Below, piece after piece: positions 34,427 through 42,622 of a stretch of 64,000 bases of DNA. Under the pieces are notes generated by a model that did no database searches, was not told where the DNA came from, and saw only the letters and a list, made by a program, of their open reading frames with translations. Within the stretch, counting starts at the first letter, position 1; each line of letters opens with the position of its first letter. Location: assembly GCA_038239345.1 (NCBI GenBank), contig JBBSEX010000003.1, forward strand, positions 124,001-188,000, in the 5' to 3' direction. The position numbers and the translations under genes are program-made. The DNA is from JBBSEX01 sp038239345 (lineage in GTDB: Bacteria > Acidobacteriota > Terriglobia > Bryobacterales > Bryobacteraceae).

Positions 34427-35118
34427 CGAGAAGGGCTCCCGGATACAGATAGAAGAATCGGTTCACGGTCAAGGTTCAGAATTGCCACTCGGCGGTCCAC
34501 ACGGGCAAGCGCGATTACGGAAACATGAAGAGCACCGGCGCGTTTCAAGATCAGGGCACAGGCCGCCGCGGTAGCGCCGGTGGTTAAGACATCGTCCACC
34601 AGCAGAATGCGCAGCCCCTGTACGGATTTTCCTCGCTTCAATGAAAAAGCGCCGGAGACGTTCGTCCGGCGCTTGGCACTGCTCAATCCAGCTTGCGGTG
34701 ACGTACTCCGCCGCCGCCGAATCGGCATGGCGACGGGCACTCCAGTTGCTTTACTCAAAACCCTCGCTAAAAGCTCCGACTGGTTGAATCCTCTTGACCA
34801 AAGCCGGCGCCAGTGCAGGGGCATCGGAACGATCATGTCGAATCGTTGCTCGCGCGGCAGGGATAACGAAAGCAGACGTCCCAACGGTTTGGCCAGGGGC
34901 TTCACCTTCTCGTATTTAAAGACGTGAATCAGCTTCCGCAACGCGCCATCATAGGCCCCGTAAGCGTAAGCCGAATCGTAACCCGTGATGCCTAGGCGGC
35001 AGCGGGCACAGCGGCCTTCTTCATCCAGCGGACGAGGATTCAGAAACGGCGTGCGACACGAGGTACAGAAAAACTCGGCGTTCAGCGGCTCCGGCTCGCG
35101 CATACAATCGGCGCACAC
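34423..35118 (-). CDS. ComF-family phosphoribosyltransferase-like protein
   Basis: 231 residues if started at GTG 35118. The PRTase core has FDMIVPMPLHWRRLWSRGFNQ and the PRPP-binding loop ILLVDDVLTTGATAAACA. The N-terminus has zinc-finger cysteines (CADCMREPEP, CTSCRTPF, RCARCRLG). The same frame remains open upstream to a TAA near 35286 and encodes FPDNCRVCEKPL before the GTG, which is the first CxxC of ComF family members. There is no ATG, GTG or TTG in that extension; the only plausible initiator there is CTG at 35202. ComF acts in DNA uptake in some bacteria. The gene overlaps the HNH gene by 4 bases. Confidence 0.85.
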   Translation of the reverse strand: MCADCMREPEPLNAEFFCTSCRTPFLNPRPLDEEGRCARCRLGITGYDSAYAYGAYDGALRKLIHVFKYEKVKPLAKPLGRLLSLSLPREQRFDMIVPMPLHWRRLWSRGFNQSELLARVLSKATGVPVAMPIRRRRSTSPQAGLSSAKRRTNVSGAFSLKRGKSVQGLRILLVDDVLTTGATAAACALILKRAGALHVSVIALARVDRRVAILNLDREPILLSVSGSPSR

Positions 35119-35332
35119 GGGGATGCGAGATATTTCGTGTAATGGCTTTTCACAAACACGGCAATTGTCGGGGAATACTACGGAAAAAAGCGCAGCGGAC
35201 AGCTTCCGGACAGCGGTCGGTACGGTACTCGTGAGTGAGTTGTATCCGTCGAACCAACGGCTTTGGAAAGTCCACCTCCGCCTAAACTCTTAGGATACAA
35301 CAGACGGAATCGCGTCGTAAGCCGCCCCGCGC

Positions 35333-36481
35333 TCACAGTCTGAGAAACCATCCACGCCGGTACATGCCGTAGGCTATGGCATAGAAGAACACCACGATAG
35401 CGATGGCATACAGCAACGATGCATTCACCGGGCTCGCTAGTGGAAGAAAAACATTCTGGAAGATCGTGGCCTGCAGCGATAATTTCCCAACGTGAATGAT
35501 GTTCAGCAAGCGCCCGATTAAACCGGCCGCGATGAACATGGCGATGGCGTTCATCCCGTAAATTGCCAGAGGGCGGACCCACTTGCGCCAGCCCTGTACG
35601 TCGACAATCCAGTACCAAAACGCGAACACAATCGACGCCAGCCCAGCCATGAAGACTGAGAATGTGCTGGTCCAGAGATTCTTATTGATGGGCATCCAAA
35701 CATTCATAAGCAGACCCAGGCAGATGAGGCTATTTCCCATCATAAACATGTACACAGTGCGTTCCGCGGCAGCCCGATTCAGACGCAAGAGGTGGCCCAT
35801 CAGCACGCCGAAAAGAGTGGTGGCGATTGCCGGCAGCGTGCTGAGAACGCCTTCCGGATCCCAAACCTTGGTGTGGCTCCACATATGTCCGCTCAGGAAA
35901 AGCGAATCGACATAGCGTGCCAGGTTCGCGTCTTTCTCCAAATGCCCGGGGCCGACGCCGGGAACCGGGACGAGTGTCATCAGCATCCAATAGGCAATCA
36001 GGAAGAAACCGGTGAAAAGGATTTGTCCACGTACTTTCGTTAGCAGAAAGATGGTGCCGGCGATGAAATAGCCGATGGCGATCCGTTGCAGTACGCCGGG
36101 GATGCGCCACGTTTCCAGACGAAAAAACGGGAATGCGTTCAGTAGTAAGCCAACCGCGAAAAGCGTGACGGCCCGGCGCAAGGTGTGTACGAACAGCTTC
36201 CACTTATCGTCACCGCGTTCGATCCGCTTGGCAAACGATAGCGTCATCGCGACGCCGACAATCCACATGAAGAATGGAAAGACGGTATCGGTAAACGTCC
36301 ATCCGTGCCACTCGGCGTGTTCCAGCGGCGAGTAGACGTTGGCCTCGGATCCAGGGTTATTCACGAGCATCATGGACGCGATCGTCGCGCCGCGAAATAC
36401 GTCTAGCGAGACGAGTCGCTTGGGGGATGTTGCATCTCGCGCCGGCTCGGTGGCGGCTTGGGGAAGAACCGCGGTAGACAT
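35333..36481 (-). CDS. DUF5009/NagX-like acyltransferase-fold membrane protein
   Basis: 382 residues from ATG 36481 (frame open to 36571). The start KRLVSLDVFRGATIASMMLV carries the DVFRG signature of NagX and heparan-alpha-glucosaminide N-acetyltransferase relatives. Eight to ten transmembrane segments follow, including FMWIVGVAMTLSFAKR, GILLNAFPFFRLE-like stretches and AIAIVVFFYAIAYG near the end. WTFTDTVFPFFMWIVG is also typical. The family is thought to acetylate amino sugars across the membrane, which would fit a role in N-acetylglucosamine handling or cell-wall turnover. No nag genes lie next to it. It ends 10 bases downstream of the tsaE stop. Confidence 0.8.
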   Translation of the reverse strand: MSTAVLPQAATEPARDATSPKRLVSLDVFRGATIASMMLVNNPGSEANVYSPLEHAEWHGWTFTDTVFPFFMWIVGVAMTLSFAKRIERGDDKWKLFVHTLRRAVTLFAVGLLLNAFPFFRLETWRIPGVLQRIAIGYFIAGTIFLLTKVRGQILFTGFFLIAYWMLMTLVPVPGVGPGHLEKDANLARYVDSLFLSGHMWSHTKVWDPEGVLSTLPAIATTLFGVLMGHLLRLNRAAAERTVYMFMMGNSLICLGLLMNVWMPINKNLWTSTFSVFMAGLASIVFAFWYWIVDVQGWRKWVRPLAIYGMNAIAMFIAAGLIGRLLNIIHVGKLSLQATIFQNVFLPLASPVNASLLYAIAIVVFFYAIAYGMYRRGWFLRL

Positions 36482-36491
36482 GATTGATTGA

Positions 36492-36923
36492 TTAAAGCAC
36501 AGGCGTGGGCAAGCCGGCGATCGCGATCTCGCGCTCATCGCCCCCAGCTTGCCCGGTGAGCCGAATCTCAATTCGATCGGCTGGCATCAACTCCGGAAAA
36601 CGTTCGCCCCATTCAATCAACACAACCGCATCGCGATCGAACAGCTCATCCAAGCCGAGCCCACGCACCTGGCTCGAATGATCCAAACGGTAGAGATCGA
36701 TGTGATAGACGCGATCGCTGTATTCGTGGATCAAGGTGAAGGTTGGACTGGAGACCTCATCGATAGCCGCCGCGCCGAGCCCATGGACAATGCCCTTGGA
36801 TAGCGTAGTTTTGCCCGCACCCAGATTGCCGATCAGCAGTACGACCGCCCGGCGCGGCAGTAACGTAGCGATCTTTTCGCCAAGTGAAATAGTCTCTTCT
36901 TCCGATGTGGTGCGAAACAACAT
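36492..36923 (-). CDS. tsaE: tRNA threonylcarbamoyladenosine biosynthesis ATPase TsaE
   Basis: 143 residues. Walker A is GNLGAGKTTLSKGI, followed by SSPTFTLIHEYS and YHIDLYRLDHSS, typical for TsaE. It energises the TsaD-TsaB complex that makes t6A at position 37 of ANN-decoding tRNAs. The gene begins in the stop codon of the preceding NAD(P)HX repair gene (one-base overlap, TAATG), a pairing seen in many bacteria. The other tsa genes are outside the window. Confidence 0.92.
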   Translation of the reverse strand: MLFRTTSEEETISLGEKIATLLPRRAVVLLIGNLGAGKTTLSKGIVHGLGAAAIDEVSSPTFTLIHEYSDRVYHIDLYRLDHSSQVRGLGLDELFDRDAVVLIEWGERFPELMPADRIEIRLTGQAGGDEREIAIAGLPTPVL

Positions 36924-38410
36924 TACGAAATTGCCTGGCAGGCTTGCGGGAAGAAGCGCAGCAGATCCAGCGCCAGAAAGGGCTTCTCGCCGATCGCCGC
37001 CGCGCCAAGTTCGCCGGCAAGTCCGTGGAGGTAGACGGCCGCGCGAATCGCAGTTTCAACATCGTCTGGAAACTGCGCCAGGAACCCGGAAATCAGACCC
37101 GTGAGAATATCGCCCGATCCACCTGTCGCCATCGCCGGCGATCCAGTGGGATTCACCCACACGCGGCCATCGGGAAACGCGATCAGCGTGCGGTTGCCCT
37201 TCAGCACGAGGCAGACGTTTCGCTGTGCCGCAAATTCGCTGGCGATGCTAAAACGATCGGCCTGCACGTCTTTCGTACTTTTACCGCAGAGGCGCGACAT
37301 TTCTCCGGGATGCGGCGTCAGCACACGTAAGGCCCGACGCCCACGGAAGCCGCTACCGGCGAGCGCGTTCAGGGCGTCGGCATCCACTACCATCGGCAAT
37401 TCCACGTCATCGAAAAGACGCCGCACCATCTCTATGGTCTCGGCCTCGGTGCCTAAGCCAGGCCCAATCGAAACTACCGTCTTACGCTCCAGAATCGCTT
37501 CCCACTCCGCCGGTATGGATGAGACCATGAGTTCCGGAGCATGCGATCCGATGGCGTCCATGCAGCGCGCATCCGAGACCACCGTGACAAGTCCAGCGCC
37601 AGCGCGCAGGGCTGCGATACCCGTCATCGCGGCGGCGCCAGATTTGCCGGGCGACCCGGCGATCGCCAGCACGTGACCATAAATTCCCTTATTCGAATCG
37701 GAGGGGCGGGGAGCCATCAGGTGGCGAAAATCAACTGCTTCGGAGAGCGAAAGCTTTACGCTATCGAGAAACGATGCGGGACTGCCGATATTACCGACGA
37801 TCAGTTTGCCAATATGGCCAGCGTTCGGCGAAAGCACCTGTCCCACTTTGGGCGCGGTGAATGTTATCGTATAATCCGCGTCGACACACTCCCCCGCGCT
37901 TTCGGCGCTGTCGCTGGCCACGCCCGACGGAATATCGACAGCTACAATCTTCGCCAGCGGAAATCCATGATTGATTTCGTGGATCCATTCCGCGGATCGG
38001 CCGCTGGGCGCGCCCTGTATCCCGGTGCCCAACAGCGCATCAAGAATGATCGTGGCGTTCCGCATCTCAGGCGTGATCTCGTTTTGAGCGGAGCCGCCGC
38101 AGACGAGGAACATTTTGTAATTCGCCGCGGCATCGCCCTTCAAGTCTTCAGCCGGCGCAACCAACGCGAGATGCAACGCCGACAGTTCAAATCGCACCAG
38201 CAGTTGTCTGGCAATCGCCAAACCATCTCCACCGTTGTTGCCCTTGCCACAGAGAATCACGATCCGCTGTTTATCCAGCGGCGCGAACTCTTTCTCCAGA
38301 AATTCCACCACGCGCATGGCGGCATTTTCCATCAGCACGATACTCGGAATGCCGGCCTCCACTGTCAGCCGATCCACTTCGCGCATCTCGGCGGCGGTAA
38401 GGACTTTCAC
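36923..38410 (-). CDS. nnr: Bifunctional NAD(P)HX epimerase/dehydratase
   Basis: 495 residues from GTG 38410; an upstream extension of the frame belongs to the overlapping channel gene. Residues 1-215 form the YjeF_N epimerase (ILCGKGNNGGDGLAIARQL; DALLGTGIQGAPSGR; VAVDIPSGVASDSA). Residues 225-490 form the ADP- or ATP-dependent NAD(P)H-hydrate dehydratase (VLAIAGSPGKSGAAAMTG; LTPHPGEMSRL; GSPAMATGGSGDILTGL). The enzyme repairs hydrated NADH and NADPH. It overlaps the channel gene by 4 bases (GTGA) upstream and tsaE by 1 base downstream, so it is inside an operon. Confidence 0.94.
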   Translation of the reverse strand: MKVLTAAEMREVDRLTVEAGIPSIVLMENAAMRVVEFLEKEFAPLDKQRIVILCGKGNNGGDGLAIARQLLVRFELSALHLALVAPAEDLKGDAAANYKMFLVCGGSAQNEITPEMRNATIILDALLGTGIQGAPSGRSAEWIHEINHGFPLAKIVAVDIPSGVASDSAESAGECVDADYTITFTAPKVGQVLSPNAGHIGKLIVGNIGSPASFLDSVKLSLSEAVDFRHLMAPRPSDSNKGIYGHVLAIAGSPGKSGAAAMTGIAALRAGAGLVTVVSDARCMDAIGSHAPELMVSSIPAEWEAILERKTVVSIGPGLGTEAETIEMVRRLFDDVELPMVVDADALNALAGSGFRGRRALRVLTPHPGEMSRLCGKSTKDVQADRFSIASEFAAQRNVCLVLKGNRTLIAFPDGRVWVNPTGSPAMATGGSGDILTGLISGFLAQFPDDVETAIRAAVYLHGLAGELGAAAIGEKPFLALDLLRFFPQACQAIS

Positions 38411-39411
38411 TGTTTCGCTCCCATCAGGAGGCTTTCCAGGTGCCGTAAATCGTCTGGCTTCCCCATCGCGATCAGATGATCTCCATTCAGGACGGTAGAG
38501 TCGCCAAGCGGATTGAAGATCATTTCTCCGGAAGCTTTCCGAATCGCCAAAACCACGATGTCGGGGCGCATTTGCATTTCCGACAGGCAACGATTCGCAA
38601 ACTTGCTGGTCTCCGAAACCTGCACTTGTTCAATACCGATATTCAAATCTTTACCAGCACTTGTGAAATCCAGAAATTGCAGAACGTGCGGCCGCAGCAG
38701 GGCCTGAGCCATCCGATGACCGGTCATAGAATATGGAGCGAAAACGAAATCGGCACCGGCGCGGCGCATCTTGGGCTCGGTCTCGTCTTCCGACACGCGG
38801 GCACTGAGCTGCAACTTGGGATTCAACGTTTTCGCCGAAATGATCAAAAACAGATTGTCCGCGTCGGTGGCCAAAGTGGCGATTAAACCACGCGCTCTAT
38901 CGATCCCGGCGGCGCGTAAAGTTTCGTCGCGTGTAGCGTCGGCGAACACCGCGATCATCCCCGCCTGTATCGCCCGCTCCACGCGATCCTCGTCCTTATC
39001 GACAATCAGGAACGGCACATTGGCCCGACGCAATTCGCTGGCGGCGCTGCGTCCTACTCTTCCCCAGCCGCACAAAATGTAGTGATCCTGTAATTTGTCG
39101 ATCATGCTTTTGATACGGCGCTTCCCAAAAAATTGATTGAGCTCCAACTCGACGATCGTCTTCGTGATCGCGGCGGAGACCAGGAACATCGTCGTCACGC
39201 CAAGCGCCAAAAACAATACGTGAAATATCCGGCCCGGGCCGTCGAACTCCTGCGCCTCTTTCGATCCTACTGTCGTGATCGCCGTCAGCGTTACATAAAA
39301 TGCCTGAAAAACGCTGTAGTGCTCGATGACTAAGAAGCCCGTTGTTCCTGTCGCCAGCGTAAACACAACCGCCAGTCCAATCAACGCCAGCCGGCGAGGC
39401 AGATGATTCAT
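38407..39411 (-). CDS. Potassium channel with RCK (TrkA-N and TrkA-C) domains
   Basis: 334 residues. Two transmembrane helices (LALIGLAVVFTLATGTTGFL; IFHVLFLALGVTTMFLV) flank a pore region, AFYVTLTAITTVGSKE. The usual filter TVGYG reads TVGSK here; related bacterial channels show variants at the same place (for example TVGFxE), so the variation is not unprecedented, but selectivity is uncertain. The cytoplasmic part has an RCK domain with a Rossmann motif (HYILCGWGRVGRSAASELR) and a regulatory C-terminal TrkA-C domain (FANRCLSEMQMRPD). It may regulate or conduct K+ across the inner membrane under ligand control. Its stop overlaps the nnr start by 4 bases. Confidence 0.85.
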   Translation of the reverse strand: MNHLPRRLALIGLAVVFTLATGTTGFLVIEHYSVFQAFYVTLTAITTVGSKEAQEFDGPGRIFHVLFLALGVTTMFLVSAAITKTIVELELNQFFGKRRIKSMIDKLQDHYILCGWGRVGRSAASELRRANVPFLIVDKDEDRVERAIQAGMIAVFADATRDETLRAAGIDRARGLIATLATDADNLFLIISAKTLNPKLQLSARVSEDETEPKMRRAGADFVFAPYSMTGHRMAQALLRPHVLQFLDFTSAGKDLNIGIEQVQVSETSKFANRCLSEMQMRPDIVVLAIRKASGEMIFNPLGDSTVLNGDHLIAMGKPDDLRHLESLLMGAKQ

Positions 39412-39419
39412 GGTTAACG

Positions 39420-39944
39420 CTACTTCTTGATAAAACGCTTCCAGGTAAGATATCCGATCATGGTTTTTGCGTCGAGGATCTTACCGCTAAGAATCATCTT
39501 CTCCACTTCCTTCGGCTTGTACCATTCGGTCTCGATGCGCTCGTCTTCCATCGGAGTCGCTTCGCCCTGGACTAATTTCGTGACCAGAAATATCGTCATC
39601 TTTTCGGCTAGGAATCCAGGGCTGGGATAAAACGACGCCAGCTTTCTCCAGTGTTTCGCCCGGCAGCCGGTCTCTTCAATCAGCTCGCGTTTGGCGGCTT
39701 TCAGAACAGTTTCGCCAGCATCGATTTTGCCCGCTGGCAATTCCCATAGGTACTTCGTGGCGGGAAGCCGAAATTGGCGCACCAGTAGGATGCGGCCTTT
39801 CTCGTCCACCGGCATGATCACGGCGGATCCGGGATGCTGCACGATAGCGCGCTTGATCTCGAACCCATCGGGATCCGTCGCGACGTCTTCGGTAACTTGG
39901 AAAATCTTGTTCTTATAGACTTCTTTGGACGAGATCAGCTTCAT
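39420..39944 (-). CDS. NUDIX hydrolase (ADP-ribose pyrophosphatase-like)
   Basis: 174 residues. The Nudix box fits GX5EX7REUXEEXGU exactly (GKIDAGETVLKAAKRELIEE, followed by TG). The N-terminal strand pattern (MKLISSKEVYKNKIFQVTED) and the preceding HPGSAVIMPVDEKGRILLV are typical of ADP-ribose/NDP-sugar pyrophosphatases. It probably hydrolyses ADP-ribose or a related nucleotide-sugar. It begins inside the PolX stop codon (4-base overlap) and is followed by 8 bases before the channel gene start. Confidence 0.88.
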   Translation of the reverse strand: MKLISSKEVYKNKIFQVTEDVATDPDGFEIKRAIVQHPGSAVIMPVDEKGRILLVRQFRLPATKYLWELPAGKIDAGETVLKAAKRELIEETGCRAKHWRKLASFYPSPGFLAEKMTIFLVTKLVQGEATPMEDERIETEWYKPKEVEKMILSGKILDAKTMIGYLTWKRFIKK

Positions 39945-41668
39945 TTGGCTCCAATCGCTTTCTGGAATTCCGCTAACGGCAAAGTATTCAGGATGTCGCT
40001 TGGGCTAAGCCATCCACGGCGAGCCATCAGAATACCGTAGGGCATGTTCAGCAGGTGTTTCGGTTGATGAGCGTCCGTTGAGATCGCGAACTTCGCGCCC
40101 TTCGCCTTGGCGATGCGCAGTAGCGGCCCATGTAGATCGAGGCGCTCCGGGCTAGCGTTGATTTCCAGGTAGACGTTGCGTTTTACGGCTTCCGTGGCAA
40201 CCCGCTCAAAGTCAAACGGGTACGCTTCCCGATTCAATAGCAAGCGGCCCGTGGGATGGCCGAGAACGCGTAGATGCGGGCACTCCAGCGCGCGCAGAAA
40301 GCGGTCCGTCATTTCCCGATAATCCAGGTTCATGTGGCTATGCACGCTTCCGATTACCAGGTCGAGATCAGCCAGCGCGCTGTCCTCAATGTCCATCTCG
40401 CCGTTCTTCAAAATGTCGCATTCCAGGCCGGAGAAGACGCGAATGCCCAGAGCGCTTTGGTCCATCTCGCGGACGTGCTTGGCGAACGCGGCGACCCGGG
40501 CCTCATCCAGTCCGTTGGCCATCGCCAGAGCTTTCGAGTGATCTGTAATCACGACGTACTCGTAACCGAGATCTTTCGCCGCCAACGCCATCTCTTCGAG
40601 TGTGGCGCGACCGTCGGTTTCCTTGGTGTGCATGTGCAAGTCGCCGCGAATATCGGAGAGTTGCACCAACTGCGGAAGGGTGTGGGCGGCAGCGGCTTCC
40701 AGTTCACCGTTGTTCTCACGTAGCTCTGGCGGAATCCAATCGTAGCCCAGATAATTGTAGATTCCTTCTTCGGTCTCGCCAGCGACACGAACCTGATCCT
40801 CAACGCGAACCAGACCATACTCGTTGAGCGTTAAGCCGATCCGCTGCGCACGGATCCTGACCGCCACGTTGTGCTCTTTACTTCCGGTGAAGTACTGCAT
40901 TGCCGCGCCATAGCTTTCCGATGGCATCGCCCGAAAGTCTACCTGCAAGCCTTCCAGCCCATACTTCACGCTCGCCTTGTTGGGGCCCTGCGCCAGCACT
41001 TCATGAACTTTCGAATGGGTAACAAAACGTTCCATCGCCTCCGCCGCGCCGGGGCCGGCGACGATCAAGTCCAGGTCGCCAATCGTCTCCCGTCCACGGC
41101 GCAAACTTCCGGCTGGCGTGATCTTTTCAATGCCCGGTGTTTCGGAAAGATAAGCAATCAATTCGTCCGCCGTTCGCTTTCCAAAGCTCAACAGGAATCG
41201 CCCGGTGCTAAGCCGGTAAGCGGCAATCGAGCGGAGCACTTTCTCTTCGAGCTTGGCTCCCATGCGCGGCAGCTCGCGCAGTTTCTTCTCCTGGCACAGA
41301 CGTTCCAGATCGTCAATGCTGCCTACCGCGTGATGCTCAATCAGTAACGCAATACTTTTTGGTCCCAGACCCTGAATCTTCAGCAATTCCAGCGCCCCCG
41401 GCGGGTACTTCGCCAGCATCTCATCGCGCCGTTCAAACGACCCGCGCTGTTCAATCTCTTTGAGGACGAACGCCATGCCCTTGCCGACACCGGGAATATC
41501 GGTCACCTTGCGTTCCGGGTTGCGGAGAATATCGATCACTCGTTCCGGATAGCCCTCAATAGCGGACGCCGCATTGCGATAGCTACGGATTCGAAAACTA
41601 TCTTCGCCGCCGATCTCCATCATGTCCGCTGTTTCGGCCAGCAGTCGCGCGATTTCGCGATTTTCCAT
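39941..41668 (-). CDS. polX: DNA polymerase/3'-5' exonuclease PolX
   Basis: 575 residues, the family's standard size. N-terminal helix-hairpin-helix region (NIREIAR-like start, then FRIRSYRNAASAIEGY and VTDIPGVGKGMAFVLKEI) precedes the nucleotidyltransferase core, with two catalytic acids in IGDLDLIVAG (D) and a third in LQVDFRAMP. The C-terminal PHP phosphoesterase domain starts DLHMHTKETDGRATLE and ends DAHQPKHLLNM, carrying the metal-binding His/Asp residues. PolX fills gaps in base-excision or double-strand-break repair. The stop of the cation transporter gene touches its start (TAAATG) and the NUDIX gene starts within its stop, so these are one operon. Confidence 0.94.
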   Translation of the reverse strand: MENREIARLLAETADMMEIGGEDSFRIRSYRNAASAIEGYPERVIDILRNPERKVTDIPGVGKGMAFVLKEIEQRGSFERRDEMLAKYPPGALELLKIQGLGPKSIALLIEHHAVGSIDDLERLCQEKKLRELPRMGAKLEEKVLRSIAAYRLSTGRFLLSFGKRTADELIAYLSETPGIEKITPAGSLRRGRETIGDLDLIVAGPGAAEAMERFVTHSKVHEVLAQGPNKASVKYGLEGLQVDFRAMPSESYGAAMQYFTGSKEHNVAVRIRAQRIGLTLNEYGLVRVEDQVRVAGETEEGIYNYLGYDWIPPELRENNGELEAAAAHTLPQLVQLSDIRGDLHMHTKETDGRATLEEMALAAKDLGYEYVVITDHSKALAMANGLDEARVAAFAKHVREMDQSALGIRVFSGLECDILKNGEMDIEDSALADLDLVIGSVHSHMNLDYREMTDRFLRALECPHLRVLGHPTGRLLLNREAYPFDFERVATEAVKRNVYLEINASPERLDLHGPLLRIAKAKGAKFAISTDAHQPKHLLNMPYGILMARRGWLSPSDILNTLPLAEFQKAIGAK

Positions 41669-42562
41669 TTACATATCGATTGTAACGAGCGAATGCGGTT
41701 CCACGTGTACCAGGACATCCGCCACCCAGTCCAGCTTTTCCTTCACGTGGTCGCGCACTTCGGAAGCGATCTCATGCGACGCCGCCACGCTTAGGGTGGG
41801 ATCCACTTCCAAATGCAGGTCGACATGATAACGCAAGCCCGTCTTGCGGGCGAAGCATTTCTCGATGCCGAGGGCGCCCGGTACGGTCAGGGCTACTGCG
41901 CGAATTTGGGCGATTGTCTTGGCGTCGGGCATCGTATCGATCAATTGCAAAACATTTTCACGAATGACGCGGATACCAAGAAAGATAACGATAAGCCCCA
42001 CGGCCACGCCGCCGAAATGATCGGCCGAGGCGAATTCAACCGGGTTATACAGCGACAACCCCAGCGCACCCAGAGCCGTGAATGCCGAAAGAACGTCCAC
42101 CGCGTCGTTCCACGAGTCGGCTTGCAAGGCCCCGCTCTTGATCTTTCTACCGGACAAATATTTCGCCGTGAAAAGAATCGATTTCAGAATGATAGAACCA
42201 AGCAGCGGCCAGACAGCAAAGAACGCCGGCGGTTGCGTGGCGCTTCCGAAGGCCCGCTGCAACGATTGCGCTGAGATAAGGACGCCGGTCATCGAAAGCA
42301 ATATGCCAACCGCAAGCGCGGCCAGAGTTTCAAGCCGCCCATGACCATAGGGATGCTCGTTATCGGGCGGCTTCGCGGCGAGGTAGAGGCCCAGCACGAC
42401 CATGCCCGAGGCCAGAACGTCCGCCGCCGATTCGAATCCGTCCGACACAACTGAAGTGGAATGCCCGGACAAGCCGACTGAGATTTTCCAGCTGGCAAGC
42501 AGCGCGCTGATGATCATGCTCGCGATGGAGACACGAATACCGATGAGTTCCAGCCGTCCCAT
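41669..42562 (-). CDS. Cation diffusion facilitator transporter
   Basis: 297 residues with about six transmembrane helices and a cytoplasmic C-terminal domain (RAVALTVPGALGIEKCFARK; HVDLHLEVDPTLSV). The metal sites of the CDF family are suggested by HSTSVVSDGFESAADV (helix 2, HxxxD type) and SWNDAVDVLSAF (helix 5, DxxxD). Members export Zn2+, Fe2+, Mn2+ or Cd2+ in exchange for protons. The metal cannot be decided from sequence. It stands at the start of the tight minus-strand series that continues with PolX. Confidence 0.88.
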   Translation of the reverse strand: MGRLELIGIRVSIASMIISALLASWKISVGLSGHSTSVVSDGFESAADVLASGMVVLGLYLAAKPPDNEHPYGHGRLETLAALAVGILLSMTGVLISAQSLQRAFGSATQPPAFFAVWPLLGSIILKSILFTAKYLSGRKIKSGALQADSWNDAVDVLSAFTALGALGLSLYNPVEFASADHFGGVAVGLIVIFLGIRVIRENVLQLIDTMPDAKTIAQIRAVALTVPGALGIEKCFARKTGLRYHVDLHLEVDPTLSVAASHEIASEVRDHVKEKLDWVADVLVHVEPHSLVTIDM

Positions 42563-42622
42563 GTCTTGAGGATAGCGACTGGTGGTGAAAAACGCAGTTA
42601 AACGCAGCTAAATGGATTAGAG

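Noticed and set aside
37541..38479. 312-codon plus-strand frame antisense to the NAD(P)HX repair gene
   Set aside because: The minus-strand gene has full domain motifs; the plus frame has arbitrary composition.
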